NCBI RefSeq assembly: GCF_013282665.1
Contig: NZ_CP054041.1
Span: 1,470,001 to 1,534,000 of the forward strand
From: Listeria monocytogenes
Lineage (GTDB): Bacteria; Bacillota; Bacilli; Lactobacillales; Listeriaceae
Reading direction: 5' to 3'
DNA length: 64,000 nucleotides
In this document: positions 1 through 8,791 of the stretch, one piece after another
Layout: each line of letters opens with the position of its first letter
Position numbering within the stretch: position 1 is the stretch's first letter
The notes under the pieces: generated by a model
The model's database searches: none
What the model was told of the DNA's origin: nothing
The model's input: the letters and a program-made list of their open reading frames with translations, nothing else
Translations under genes and position numbers: made by a program

Positions 1-57
1 ATATAGAGAGAATAATTTTTGAAAAAAACGGTAAGATTTATTGGAAAGGATGTTAGT

Positions 58-843
58 ATGATGGATTATTTTGGAGCTTGTATAGGAACGCTTAAAGCAA
101 ATATTCTTATTCTTTTTAAGTACAAGAAAAACCTTGTTTCGGAATTAATAATGTTTACTGGTGTATATCTGGCAATATTAATATTAAATGATAGCAGTTC
201 AGTAACTAAGTTTTATAATGCTTCTGCAATTCAGGGACCTATTCTTTTATTAATTGGATATATGTTTTGGGCGTTTTCTGATATGGCATTATCGAGTACG
301 GCCAACTGGATTAGTACGGATGCCAAGATGGGGCTGCTGGAACCCAAAGTCCAAAGTATATTACCTTATCCTGTACAATCATTTTTGTTACTTTTAATCA
401 GTATTTTAGAAACAATCTTCATTCTTTTGGTAGTTGTTTTGATTTCTATTTTCGCTGACAAAATTAGTTGGGCGCAAGTTCCATTCATTTTTTTATCAGT
501 CGTCATCCTTTTGCCGTCCGTTATAGGAATGTTTGGAATGGGTCTGGTATTCGGCGGTTATGCGGTTAAAGAGAAGAGTTTAGGAAATTTCGTAAACTTG
601 TTTGCGGGCGCCTTAATTATTTTTTCCAATACATTTATCGTGGGTCTACCAAAAATCATTTATATCATACCATTTACTTCGGGTGTAGATTTTACGAGCA
701 ATCTGTATGTTTCTGGCAAAGCCGATTTAGGCCTCCTAAGCATAAATTTATTTATTAATACAATTTGGCTTATTGTAGGACTGATATTCTTCAATTATTC
801 TTTAAAAAAAGAAAGAACTGTTGGTAGTTTTGATACTTTTTAA
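58..843 (+). CDS. ABC-2-type transporter permease
   Basis: Hydrophobic protein of about 261 residues with roughly six membrane segments, as in permeases of ABC-2/antibiotic-type exporters. The sequence shows alternating long hydrophobic stretches and short polar loops. The start is taken at the ATG at 58 because GGAAAGGA (43-50) sits 7 bases upstream; a TTG at 19 in the same frame is possible but has a weaker site. The ATP-binding partner is not in the window and is probably the gene cut off to the left. Substrate unknown. The gene stops just before an IS element. Family assignment is inferred from hydropathy and overall likeness, not from a diagnostic motif. Confidence 0.6.
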   Translation: MMDYFGACIGTLKANILILFKYKKNLVSELIMFTGVYLAILILNDSSSVTKFYNASAIQGPILLLIGYMFWAFSDMALSSTANWISTDAKMGLLEPKVQSILPYPVQSFLLLLISILETIFILLVVVLISIFADKISWAQVPFIFLSVVILLPSVIGMFGMGLVFGGYAVKEKSLGNFVNLFAGALIIFSNTFIVGLPKIIYIIPFTSGVDFTSNLYVSGKADLGLLSINLFINTIWLIVGLIFFNYSLKKERTVGSFDTF

Positions 844-938
844 AAGATAAATAATCGTCGTTTGTGATTTGGTAAGAAAAACTCCACCCATAACTGCACT
901 GACATGGAAAAATGAGAATGGAATAAAAACCCTTTAAA

Positions 939-1466
939 TTAGGCTGCTTGTTTCCTGAAATTAATAGGAGATTGGTAGCCTAATTTTTGTTGAATTCGTT
1001 TTTCGTTATAATATTTAATGTAATCTTTTACGATTTGGATTACAATAGATTTAGCGTATTTATACGCTGTTTTATGGTAGAATGTTTCGCACTTTAGCGA
1101 GGAATGGAAACATTCTATGGGAGCGTTGTCTGCGGGTGTCCCTTTTCGGGACATATTGCGTATAACGTTTTTCTTTTTTACTTTTACTTGACATTGCCAC
1201 TGATATTTTTGCATGATACGCTGTACTTTATTGACACCAACTGGTTCTTCTTGTTTCACTAATGCGGCGATTTTTCGATAACCATAAGTGAACTGATATG
1301 TTTTACATAACTGTCCTATTTTTTTCTCCAATGAGCTCTGTGCGAAATCTTTCTTTTTCCAGCGATAATAGGTAGATAAAGGTACTTGTAGTATCTGACA
1401 GATATCTCTGACAAGATACTTTGTTTTTAACTCTTCTACTAACAAAACAAAATATGCTGGATTCAC
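939..1466 (-). pseudogene. IS3-family transposase OrfB, central catalytic region deleted
   Basis: The frame is open for 175 residues, against about 270-290 for intact OrfB. Residues 1-100 match the N-terminal HTH_21-like part (with STYYRW and YGYRKI). At about residue 103 the protein jumps straight to the C-terminal part (SRKGTPADNAPIE, then the glutamate helix and YNEKRIQQKLGY). The stretch that normally carries the first two aspartates of the DDE triad is missing, so only the glutamate region remains. The deletion is in frame. I infer the enzyme is inactive and the element can move only in trans. Confidence 0.85.
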
Positions 1467-1753
1467 TTCCTTTCCAATACCATGTACTTTTTTAAAATTT
1501 CCAGTTCTAGCTCTTTTTGCCGAAGAGCTATTTTTAATTGTTCTATTTCTGGTAATTCAGGCACCCCTTTTTGGTATTTATATTGTTTGCCTACTCCTTG
1601 ATGAAACCTATGGGTTTCTTCATTTCTATACCAGCGCCACCAAGTTTTCACTTGTGTTGGATTTTTGATGTTTAATGTTCCCATAATTTCTTTGGTAGAT
1701 TTACCTGCTAATTTCATTTTGATCGCTTTTTCTTTTATTTCTGCTGGATACAT
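1463..1753 (-). CDS. IS3-family transposase OrfA
   Basis: Protein of 96 residues. The N-terminal half is a helix-turn-helix of the transposase_8/HTH type (residues about 5-45, with motif KAIKMKLAGKSTKEI). A leucine-rich coiled coil follows (about 70-95). This is the DNA-binding subunit of IS3 elements. The stop overlaps the orfB GTG start by four bases (GTGA), the classic arrangement for translational coupling or programmed frameshifting in this family. It appears intact, but its partner is not. Confidence 0.85.
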   Translation of the reverse strand: MYPAEIKEKAIKMKLAGKSTKEIMGTLNIKNPTQVKTWWRWYRNEETHRFHQGVGKQYKYQKGVPELPEIEQLKIALRQKELELEILKKYMVLERK

Positions 1754-1850
1754 AATTCTTGTACTTATAGAAACACCTCCGTTAGTTTCATTTTACATGA
1801 ATCCAACGAAGGTATTTTTATCTTATTCTCATTTTTTAGTGGCAGTGCCA

Positions 1851-2127
1851 ATCAAATCATAGGCTTTTTATGTAAAGAGTGAAAATGAAGTTTAATTTCA
1901 ATAAAAATAATACTTTAATAGTTTATTTATATAAAAATGGTAAAATAGACTAGTTGCTTCTACAAGAATAGTTGGGATACAATTATGAAGAAGTTATAAT
2001 CTATTCAAAGGATTAAAGTAAAGAAAAGAATAAATAGAGATGAAGATAATGCGATAGTTCAAAAAATGAAAATGATCTTGAGATTATAATCAAACTTCAA
2101 AACCACCACGAAAACCACAGAACGGAA
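1851..2127. other. AT-rich intergenic stretch
   Basis: Non-coding as far as I can see. It contains a TATAAA-like string around 1930 and no convincing gene. The frame of the next gene stays open back to about 2050 without an ATG, GTG or TTG, so the start of that gene is uncertain. Confidence 0.4.
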
Positions 2128-2919
2128 GTGTTAACTATCAACGGAAATTTTACTACAAATGAAAAAAATCAGCGGACATTTTTATTCCCGATGAAAGGGT
2201 TTAAGCGGCTTGTATTAGGAATGATTGTTATAGCGATGATTTTCACGCTATTAACGTATCTAGTTCCGAACCCGGACAAAATCACCATTCCGAATTCAGT
2301 CGAGCTGATTAATGATATAAGAATCGTTGCATTCCTTAGCTTTTGCGTATGGATGTTGTTAAGAATTGAGTATATTTTCCGTACGAAAAAACCTTGGAAA
2401 TATGGGTTAGAGTATAGTATTTATTTTCATTTAGTACCTTGTCTAATAGCAATTTCAACGATATTTTTTGTGTGGATTGCCTCGATTACTTTGCTAGATA
2501 ATAATTATTTATTTTTATATTGTTCCAGAGCTACGAGTATTATGGTAGCGTTATCATGCGCTTTTTATTTTGTGTTTAAGAAAGATAAAATGAAAATAAA
2601 AGGTTTTTTCATTACGCCTACAGTGGGATTCATACTGAATATATATGCAGGGATTGTTGTAGGCATGATGCTAAACGATTTGTGGGGAAATGTGTTGCAT
2701 GAAGGCTTACGTGGCGGTGCTCTTGTTGGTGTGTTTGTGGCTTCGATGGCACTACCTAATATATTTATAGGCGCACTACCGGTTGTTATTTGTAATTTAT
2801 ACGCATGGATTACGGGGAAAGATATCAATCTGGATGAACGATATAAAAATGCAGATAATATTGACCCGAATAAAAATTATCCGCCAAATTTTGGTTTAAA
2901 AAAGAAGAAAAAGAAATAA
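2128..2919 (+). CDS. polytopic membrane protein of unknown function
   Basis: Protein of 263 residues with about six membrane segments (near 29-47, 65-80, 98-122, 130-148, 160-183 and 195-230) and a lysine-rich C-terminal tail ending in six lysines. No family recognised. The start at the GTG is weakly supported: no good ribosome site precedes it. The reading frame is open upstream to about 2050 without a standard start codon, so the 5' end may be wrong or damaged. It is convergent with the Crp-like regulator and shares a terminator with it. Confidence 0.6.
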   Translation: MLTINGNFTTNEKNQRTFLFPMKGFKRLVLGMIVIAMIFTLLTYLVPNPDKITIPNSVELINDIRIVAFLSFCVWMLLRIEYIFRTKKPWKYGLEYSIYFHLVPCLIAISTIFFVWIASITLLDNNYLFLYCSRATSIMVALSCAFYFVFKKDKMKIKGFFITPTVGFILNIYAGIVVGMMLNDLWGNVLHEGLRGGALVGVFVASMALPNIFIGALPVVICNLYAWITGKDINLDERYKNADNIDPNKNYPPNFGLKKKKKK

Positions 2920-2950
2920 AAAGGCACCCACGACGCAGGTGCCTTTTTTA
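2919..2950. terminator. Bidirectional terminator
   Basis: Hairpin GGCACC / GGTGCC with a short loop, with A-runs on the left and T-runs on the right, between two convergent genes. Confidence 0.85.
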
Positions 2951-3619
2951 ATCAACAAATTGTCTAGCTTTCACATAATCGTACAGTTCCTTATCCCTAA
3001 GGACCCATTCTCTTCCATTTTTCCAAATTGTCCCTTGTTCCTTTAAAAGGGACAATTGTTTGTAAAAACTACTTTTTGATAAGTTGCTATAAGCGGCGAT
3101 AGTGCTAGTTCGCATTTCTTTCGGGAGGATAACACTATCTTTTTCATATAGTGATCCGTGTAATTTGCCAATATTAGAAAAGGAAAGTTCTAATTTGTCA
3201 GACGAACTGGTCTCGGCGAAAAGACTTTTGAAGAACGCGTGTCGAGCCAAATCGCGCATAATGAAAAATTGAAAACCAAAATTCTCTGGAAACATGGAAA
3301 GAAAATACTCTAAATCTTTAAAAGTATATTTATAAATAATGCATGGAGAAAGGGTTGTAAACAGAAAGTTATCTACATTTCCTTGGAACAAACTATAGTA
3401 ATTTACAAAAGAACCTTTACCTAGGACTGTATAAATACTATTAGATTGCGGATTCATAGAAATAGAAACGAAACCTTCTACAATTAAATAAACATGGTTA
3501 TTTCTTTGAGAGGCAGTATTTACTATATCTGTATGTTTAGGAACTTTTAACTTTTCATATTTAATATTTCCTTCATGTGAAAGGCGAACAAATTCTTTAT
3601 AATTAAATAATGCATCCAC
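2948..3619 (-). CDS. Crp/Fnr-family transcriptional regulator
   Basis: Protein of about 223 residues with an N-terminal cyclic-nucleotide-binding-like beta barrel (motif VYLIVEGFVSIS near residue 45) and a C-terminal winged helix (near 150-215, with SNLSKSSFYKQLSLL as recognition region). This is the size and layout of the Crp/Fnr/PrfA-like regulators that are numerous in Listeria. The GTG at 3619 is chosen because an AAAGGGG ribosome site lies 9 bases upstream; a longer frame from 3676 would begin inside the promoter. Ligand and targets are unknown. An inverted repeat over the promoter suggests autoregulation. Confidence 0.8.
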   Translation of the reverse strand: MDALFNYKEFVRLSHEGNIKYEKLKVPKHTDIVNTASQRNNHVYLIVEGFVSISMNPQSNSIYTVLGKGSFVNYYSLFQGNVDNFLFTTLSPCIIYKYTFKDLEYFLSMFPENFGFQFFIMRDLARHAFFKSLFAETSSSDKLELSFSNIGKLHGSLYEKDSVILPKEMRTSTIAAYSNLSKSSFYKQLSLLKEQGTIWKNGREWVLRDKELYDYVKARQFVD

Positions 3620-3638
3620 TATTAGCAACCCCTTTACT

Positions 3639-3679
3639 TTTTTGTTAACTATAATACATAATATCAAAATTAACAAAAA
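3639..3679 (-). promoter_or_regulatory. Promoter of the Crp-like gene overlapped by a 10-bp inverted repeat
   Basis: On the minus strand, -35 TTGTTA (3676-3671) and -10 TATAGT (3653-3648) are separated by 17 bases. The arms TTTTTGTTAA (3639-3648) and TTAACAAAAA (3670-3679) are perfect inverted repeats covering both elements. Confidence 0.6.
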
Positions 3680-3782
3680 TAAATCTATATTAATTATACC
3701 AAATTGCCGATTTATTGCTGATAATGTGTATATTTAATGAGAAAAAGTGCAAAAAATACTTTTTTGCACCTTCTTTTAGTAT

Positions 3783-4562
3783 TTAGTAAAGCTCAGGACG
3801 TCTATCTGTGAAAACTGGAATAATGCCTCGCGTTTCAGCAACTAGATTTAAGTCAATCTCAGCGTAAATATTTCCTTCGTCTTCACCGCCATGAGCGACA
3901 ATATTTCCAAGTGGATCAATCACAAGCGAGTGTCCATTGAAATGATTATTGGGATCATCACCAACTCGATTGACTGCAACGACAAATGCTTGATTTTCAA
4001 TAGCGCGCGCAATAAGTAGTTGTTCCCATTGCGTAACTCGTTCAGCAGGCCACTGAGCTGAAACAAAAATGACTTCCGAACCTTCTGAAGTATGTTTGCG
4101 AATCCATTCTGGAAATCTAATATCATAGCAAATGAAACCAGCGCAAGAAACGCCGTCCAGTCGAAATAGATTTTTATCATTTCCAGCCTCTAAGTAGAGG
4201 TGCTCATTCATAAGCTGAAATAAGTGAACCTTCTTATATGAAGAAAGTAGTCCGCCATAGTTGTCGAAAGCATACATTGTATTAGAAAATTTGTTTCCTT
4301 CTGAAATAGAAACCGAGCCACCAATAATTGCGATTTGGTGCTTTTCAGAAAGTGTTGCTAAAAATTCTTTTGTTCTCTCCCCATTTAAATCAGCAACTCC
4401 AGCTAATTCATTTAAAGCATAACCTGTATTCCACATTTCTGGTAAAACTGCGATATCGGCCCCATTTTTTGCAGCTTCGACTATAGCTTTTTCAATCCGT
4501 GCATAGTTTGCATCAGGATATTTAAAAACTACATCCGTTTGACATAATGCCAACTTCCACAT
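3783..4562 (-). CDS. mtnU: Carbon-nitrogen hydrolase, probable 2-oxoglutaramate omega-amidase
   Basis: Protein of 259 residues of the nitrilase superfamily. The Glu-Lys-Cys triad is visible: Glu in VLPEMWNTGY, Lys in SYKKVHLF, Cys in FICYDIRFPE. Length equals B. subtilis MtnU/YkrU as I remember it. Omega-amidases hydrolyse the alpha-keto acid of glutamine (or of asparagine) made by glutamine-dependent transaminases. The neighbouring methionine importer and an MtnE-like aminotransferase fit a role in methionine salvage, pulling the last transamination step forward. The gene lies 89 bases downstream of metI behind a possible terminator. Cytosolic enzyme. Confidence 0.8.
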   Translation of the reverse strand: MWKLALCQTDVVFKYPDANYARIEKAIVEAAKNGADIAVLPEMWNTGYALNELAGVADLNGERTKEFLATLSEKHQIAIIGGSVSISEGNKFSNTMYAFDNYGGLLSSYKKVHLFQLMNEHLYLEAGNDKNLFRLDGVSCAGFICYDIRFPEWIRKHTSEGSEVIFVSAQWPAERVTQWEQLLIARAIENQAFVVAVNRVGDDPNNHFNGHSLVIDPLGNIVAHGGEDEGNIYAEIDLNLVAETRGIIPVFTDRRPELY

Positions 4563-4591
4563 GTTCTTCGCTCCCTTTTTCTTTTAAAAAT

Positions 4592-4643
4592 AACACAAGC
4601 TTGGTGACGAGTCCATATTGGAACACTTCGCACCAAGCTCTAA
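4592..4643 (-). terminator. Possible terminator between metI and mtnU
   Basis: On the minus strand AGCTTGGTG pairs with CACCAAGCT around a long loop, followed by a T-rich run. If active it would limit read-through from the met operon into mtnU. Confidence 0.5.
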
Positions 4644-4651
4644 GTAGTGAA

Positions 4652-5314
4652 TTAATCTTTTTTAAGACGTCTAGACAAGAAATTTCCGAATGATTGTAGT
4701 GCTTGAACCATAATAATTAAAATGATGATGGTTGTATACATGACTGTTGGCTCAAAACGTTGGAAACCATATTGATAAGCAATAGTTCCGAGTCCGCCAG
4801 CACCAACTAGTCCAGCCATTGCTGTCGCGCCGATAAGTCCGATTGTAGCGATAGTTAAGCCAAGAACGATACCAGACCGAGCTTCGCGAATAACGACACT
4901 CCAAATGATTTTCGGTGTAGAAATACCCATTGCTTGATAAGCTTCCACAACTCCACGGTCCACTTCCAAAAGGGCGGATTCCATCAAACGAGCAATGTAA
5001 GGTGCTGTAAATACGACAAGTGGCATAATAACCCCTTGAATCCCAATAGTAGTCCCAACAACAAACCGTGTTACAGGAATCATTAAGAATAACAAAATAA
5101 TAAACGGTAATGAACGTAAAATATTAATAACCCAGTTTAGAATACTGTAGGCAACCAGGTTTTCTGATTGACCACCTTTGCGCGTTAATGTTAAAAATAC
5201 ACCAAGTGGTAAACCAATCGCAAGCGAAATCACGAGTGTAATCCCAGTCATTGTCAGCGTTTCTAGAAATCCTTGCCAAAGTATCGGGCCCCATTCTTCA
5301 AAAAACAAACTCAT
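4652..5314 (-). CDS. metI: Methionine ABC transporter permease
   Basis: Protein of 220 residues with about five membrane segments. The inner-membrane transport signature of MetI-type permeases is present (EAYQAMGISTPKI near residues 124-136, with the following G-rich helix). It forms the channel of the MetNIQ importer for methionine (D- and L-) and possibly its sulfoxide. Its start overlaps the metN stop by four bases (ATGA), so the two are translationally coupled. The order metQ-metN-metI on the minus strand behind an S-box leader matches Firmicute methionine uptake operons. Confidence 0.92.
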   Translation of the reverse strand: MSLFFEEWGPILWQGFLETLTMTGITLVISLAIGLPLGVFLTLTRKGGQSENLVAYSILNWVINILRSLPFIILLFLMIPVTRFVVGTTIGIQGVIMPLVVFTAPYIARLMESALLEVDRGVVEAYQAMGISTPKIIWSVVIREARSGIVLGLTIATIGLIGATAMAGLVGAGGLGTIAYQYGFQRFEPTVMYTTIIILIIMVQALQSFGNFLSRRLKKD

Positions 5315-6327
5315 AGTAACTCGACCTCCTCAACAACGACTCCAGATTCTTTCAAATAAGAAATAGCTTTACTGTATTCAACTTCGTCCCCTTTTAAATG
5401 AACGAGCAGTTTTCCAAGTGTTCCGTTTTTCAAATGATCGATTCCGCCAGCTAAAATGCTTGGGAGAACGTCGAATTTGCGTGATACAAGAGCGAGAGCG
5501 GGTTCGTCCGCTTCGTCTCCAATAAAATGAAGGGAAACCAATTTCCCGGTTGCAACATATTTTTCAAGCAAATCTTGCGGGATATCGAAACTAGCTTCCG
5601 ACCCAACAAAGCGCTTGGTTGTCGCGTGTTTTGCTTTCGTGAAAATATCAAGAACCGTACCTTGTTCCACTAAATGACCATTTTCCATTACAGCGACTCG
5701 GTCACAAATACGTTGAATGACATCAAGTTCATGTGTAATTAAGAAAATCGTAATGCCGAGTTCCGCATTAATTTTAAGTAACAGTTGCAAAATTGCTTCT
5801 GTTGTTTCAGGGTCCAAAGCACTTGTTGCTTCATCGCTTAAGAGAATTTCTGGTTCATGCGCTAGAGCACGAGCAATCGCCACACGCTGTTTTTGACCGC
5901 CAGAAAGTTGGCTTGGATAGTTGTTTCGTTTATCCTCTAAGCCAACAATCGATAAGTATTTATTTACACGTGTCTCGATTTCGTCTTTTGGAACGCCTTC
6001 TAATTTTAATGGTTTGGCAATGTTATCATAGACAGTTGCGGTTTTTAGTAGGTTATATCCTTGGAAAATCATGCCGATTTTCCGGCGAGCGACACGAAGT
6101 TCTTTGCTTGATAGGGTAGATAAGTTCTTCCCATCAATCACAACTTGGCCGGCATCTGGACGTTCAAGCAGGTTGATGCAACGAACAAGGGTACTTTTCC
6201 CAGCGCCACTATAACCAACGACACCGAAAATTTCTCCTTTTTCGACTGTAATAGAAACATTTTTGACGGCTTCTACGGTTTTTCCATTTACGTTAAATGA
6301 CTTTGAAACTTGATGTAATTCGATCAA
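5311..6327 (-). CDS. metN: Methionine ABC transporter ATP-binding protein
   Basis: Protein of 338 residues. Walker A GYSGAGKST (near 38-46), signature LSGGQKQR (near 141), Walker B region LLSDEATSALDP, and switch histidine in ITHELDV. The C-terminal 80 residues form the NIL/ACT-like domain that senses methionine and causes trans-inhibition in MetN proteins. Energises the MetI permease at the membrane. Start ATG at 6327, 14 bases after the metQ stop. Full length for the family. Confidence 0.93.
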   Translation of the reverse strand: MIELHQVSKSFNVNGKTVEAVKNVSITVEKGEIFGVVGYSGAGKSTLVRCINLLERPDAGQVVIDGKNLSTLSSKELRVARRKIGMIFQGYNLLKTATVYDNIAKPLKLEGVPKDEIETRVNKYLSIVGLEDKRNNYPSQLSGGQKQRVAIARALAHEPEILLSDEATSALDPETTEAILQLLLKINAELGITIFLITHELDVIQRICDRVAVMENGHLVEQGTVLDIFTKAKHATTKRFVGSEASFDIPQDLLEKYVATGKLVSLHFIGDEADEPALALVSRKFDVLPSILAGGIDHLKNGTLGKLLVHLKGDEVEYSKAISYLKESGVVVEEVELL

Positions 6328-6341
6328 AATAAAACAACTCC

Positions 6342-7163
6342 CTAGAATGCAGGTACTACAGACCCATTAAATTCTTTTTCAATAAATGCTTTTACTTCAT
6401 CTGAATGGTAATATTTTTCTAAAGTTTTTACGACTTCATCGTCTTTGTTGGCAGTACGAACAACGAAAACATTTGGATATGGATTGTCTTTTGTTGGTTC
6501 ATGGTAAATAGCATCTTTATTAATAGAAAGTCCAGCGCCCATTGCAAAGTTAGTGTTGATAGCTGCGGCTGCAACTTCATCTAATTGTGCAGGGATTTGA
6601 GAAGCTTCTAGTTCCACGATTTCAAGGTCAAGCGGATTTTCGGCAATGTCTTTTTTCGTTGCTTTTTCTTCCACGCCATCTTTTAATTTAATAACGCCAG
6701 CATCTTCAAACAGTTTTAAACCGCGGTATTCGTTACTTGGATCATTTGGAACGGCAATTTTGTCGCCTTTTTTAAGATTTTTCAAGTCTTTAATATCGTT
6801 GGAGTAAATGCCCATTGGGAACGCTACTGTTTTAAAAGCAACGTCTAATTTGTAGCCTTTATCTTTCTTTTGTTGCTCCAAAAATGGAATTGTTTGGTAG
6901 TTATTTGCATCCAAATCCCCATCGTTTAAAGCTGTATTTGGTGTATTATAATCATCAAATGTTTTGATTTTGATTTCAAGACCGTCTTTTTTCGCTAATT
7001 TTTGAACTTCCTCAGCGATTTGTTGGTGAGGTCCTGCTGTTGTTCCAATTGTAATTTTTTCTGTGCTTAAGGCTTTGTCGTCACTGCCTCCTCCACATGC
7101 TGCTAATCCTAAAACAAGGCTTGATGCAAGTAAAATTCCTAACCCTTTTGTTAATTTTCTCAT
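6342..7163 (-). CDS. metQ: Methionine-binding lipoprotein (NlpA/MetQ family)
   Basis: Protein of 273 residues. The N-terminal signal peptide ends in lipobox LAACGGGS (cysteine 23), so the mature protein is anchored by lipid on the outer face of the membrane. The rest is an NlpA-type solute-binding domain (TIGTTAGPHQQIAE, then SNDIKDLKNLKKGDKIAVPND). First gene of the metQNI transcript, downstream of a SAM riboswitch, which strongly supports methionine as the ligand. Confidence 0.92.
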   Translation of the reverse strand: MRKLTKGLGILLASSLVLGLAACGGGSDDKALSTEKITIGTTAGPHQQIAEEVQKLAKKDGLEIKIKTFDDYNTPNTALNDGDLDANNYQTIPFLEQQKKDKGYKLDVAFKTVAFPMGIYSNDIKDLKNLKKGDKIAVPNDPSNEYRGLKLFEDAGVIKLKDGVEEKATKKDIAENPLDLEIVELEASQIPAQLDEVAAAAINTNFAMGAGLSINKDAIYHEPTKDNPYPNVFVVRTANKDDEVVKTLEKYYHSDEVKAFIEKEFNGSVVPAF

Positions 7164-7217
7164 CTTTTTTCCTCCCTAGTATGTTGAGTGATTATCCAGA
7201 TTTATTCATGGAAACAA

Positions 7218-7250
7218 TAAAAAACTTCTCTATTTAGAATAGAGAAGTGG
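7218..7250 (-). terminator. S-box expression-platform terminator
   Basis: On the minus strand ACTTCTCTATT pairs with AATAGAGAAGT, followed by TTTTTT, just downstream of the SAM riboswitch core and before metQ. Formed when SAM is bound. Confidence 0.85.
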
Positions 7251-7270
7251 AAAGTCGAACATATCCAGCT

Positions 7271-7392
7271 CCTCTTATCTACCAAAACGGAATACACCAT
7301 TTTGCTGGAATTAGCACCTTCACTTTACGCTTACATAAAGTTAGGTTGCCGGGCTTCATCGGGCCAGTCCCTCTGCCGCTCTCGATAAGAGA
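7271..7392 (-). ncRNA. SAM-I (S-box) riboswitch
   Basis: The minus strand shows the S-box core: CTTATCGAGAG and GATAAGAG forming P1, GCAGAGGGACTGGCCC, GATGAAGCCCGGCAACC, then AAGGTGCTAATTCCAGCAAA. These are the conserved kink-turn and SAM pocket elements. It precedes metQ and is followed by an intrinsic terminator, so it switches the metQNI operon off when S-adenosylmethionine is plentiful. Confidence 0.96.
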
Positions 7393-7542
7393 AAATATTT
7401 TAGAAAAACCTGTTAGTTAAAAATATACGCATATTACCTTAATTTGTCAATGCTTTTTTAAGTTTAAAAAAATCATACTGGACAAATACTTCAGAAAACT
7501 TTACTATTTTAATCAATGAAACTTAAAAAGGACGGGTGTAAA

Positions 7543-8724
7543 ATGAAAATTTCCAAACGCTTACAAAATTTACCAGATCAGTTTTTCTCTAGCCTTGTAG
7601 AAAAAGTTGGAAAAAAGGTGGCAGAAGGGCATGATGTCATTAACTTAGGGCAAGGAAACCCAGACCAGCCAACACCCAAACATATTGTGGAAGCGATGAA
7701 AACAGCTTCAGAAAAACCACTTAACCATAAATATTCTTTATTTCGAGGAAAGCATGAACTAAAACAAGCCGCTGCGGATTTTTACGCGCGTGAATATAAT
7801 GTAACGATTGATCCAAATACGGAAGTAGCTATTTTGTTTGGTACAAAAACAGGCTTAGTGGAGCTGCCGATGTGTTTGATGGATCCGGGTGATACCATGC
7901 TTTTACCTGATCCAGGTTATCCTGATTATTTGTCAGGAGTAGTGTTAGGCGAAGTTCAATTTGAAAAAATGCCACTTATGGCTGAAAATGCCTTTTTACC
8001 AGATTTTACTAAGATTCCTGTTGAAGTGGCGGAAAAAGCAGAACTTATGTATTTAAACTATCCTAATAATCCAACTGGCGCAGTGGCCACAAGTGATTTC
8101 TTTGAAGAAACAGTCACTTTTGCTAAAGAACATAATGTGGTTGTTGCGCACGATTTTGCATATGGCGGTATTGGTTTTGATGGTAAAAAGCCAATTAGTT
8201 TTTTAGAAACGAACGGTGCGAAAGAAGTTGGAATTGAACTTTATACACTTTCGAAAACATATAATATGGCCGGGTGGCGTGTTGGTTTTGCAGTTGGGAA
8301 CAGTGAAGTTATCGAAGCAATTAATCTTATTCAAGATCATATGTATGTAAGTCTTTTCCCGGGGATTCAAGACGCTGCAATAGAAGCTTTAACAGGAGAT
8401 CAGACTTGTGTGCAAGAATTAACGGCTCGTTATGAAAGTCGCAGGGATGCCTTTATTTCCGCTTGTAAGAAGATTGGTTGGGATGCTGTTGCGCCGGCAG
8501 GTTCGTTTTTTGCTTGGATGCCAGTTCCTGAAAATTTTACTAGTAGCGAATTTGCCGATTATCTACTAGAAGAGGTGAGTGTTGCGGTTGCAGATGGCAG
8601 CGGCTTTGGCGAATTTGGTGAAGGATATGTCCGTGTTGGTCTTTTAATGGATGAAGAGCGTTTGGAAGAAGCAGTTGCTCGAATTTCCAAATTGCATCTG
8701 TTTGATAAAGTCACTCAGAAATAG
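7543..8724 (+). CDS. mtnE: Pyridoxal phosphate aminotransferase, MtnE-type
   Basis: Protein of 393 residues, fold-type I aminotransferase. Motifs: NLGQGNPDQPTP near the N terminus, the YPNNPTGA loop, DFAYG (cofactor aspartate), and SKTYNMAGWR with the Schiff-base lysine. Overall it closely resembles B. subtilis MtnE/YkrV as I recall it, which uses glutamine to transaminate ketomethylthiobutyrate to methionine. ATG at 7543 is preferred over 7516 because AAAGGACGGG precedes it. Divergent from the S-box-controlled metQNI-mtnU set. No S-box is seen on its own side. Confidence 0.82.
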   Translation: MKISKRLQNLPDQFFSSLVEKVGKKVAEGHDVINLGQGNPDQPTPKHIVEAMKTASEKPLNHKYSLFRGKHELKQAAADFYAREYNVTIDPNTEVAILFGTKTGLVELPMCLMDPGDTMLLPDPGYPDYLSGVVLGEVQFEKMPLMAENAFLPDFTKIPVEVAEKAELMYLNYPNNPTGAVATSDFFEETVTFAKEHNVVVAHDFAYGGIGFDGKKPISFLETNGAKEVGIELYTLSKTYNMAGWRVGFAVGNSEVIEAINLIQDHMYVSLFPGIQDAAIEALTGDQTCVQELTARYESRRDAFISACKKIGWDAVAPAGSFFAWMPVPENFTSSEFADYLLEEVSVAVADGSGFGEFGEGYVRVGLLMDEERLEEAVARISKLHLFDKVTQK

Positions 8725-8782
8725 TCATTTACCCAGTTTTATGAGAAAATCGCTTGTAATAATTCAGATAATTAATGGGATG

Positions 8783-8791
8783 TGTTATACT
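8783..8791 (+). promoter_or_regulatory. Extended -10 promoter for walR
   Basis: TGTTATACT gives a TGn extended -10 with TATACT at 8786-8791 and no convincing -35, about 140 bases before walR. Confidence 0.5.

Larger units (their letters stand above)
895..1850 (-). mobile_element. IS3-family (IS150-like) element, internally deleted
   Basis: The element holds overlapping orfA and orfB genes on the minus strand, flanked by imperfect inverted repeats of about 34 bases. The left end (about 896-930) reads CACTGACATGGAAAAATGAG and the right end (about 1812-1849) is its near reverse complement, sharing CACTG and AAAAATGAGAAT blocks. Total length is about 0.95 kb, short for the family's usual 1.3-1.5 kb because orfB has lost its centre. 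I cannot define the target duplication. Confidence 0.75.

Noticed and set aside
3639..3679. PrfA box
   Set aside because: The arms contain TTAAC but not the TTAACANNTGTTAA palindrome spacing, so PrfA control is not supported.
5793..6119. 108-residue frame antisense to metN
   Set aside because: Lies wholly inside metN, which has all ABC motifs intact.
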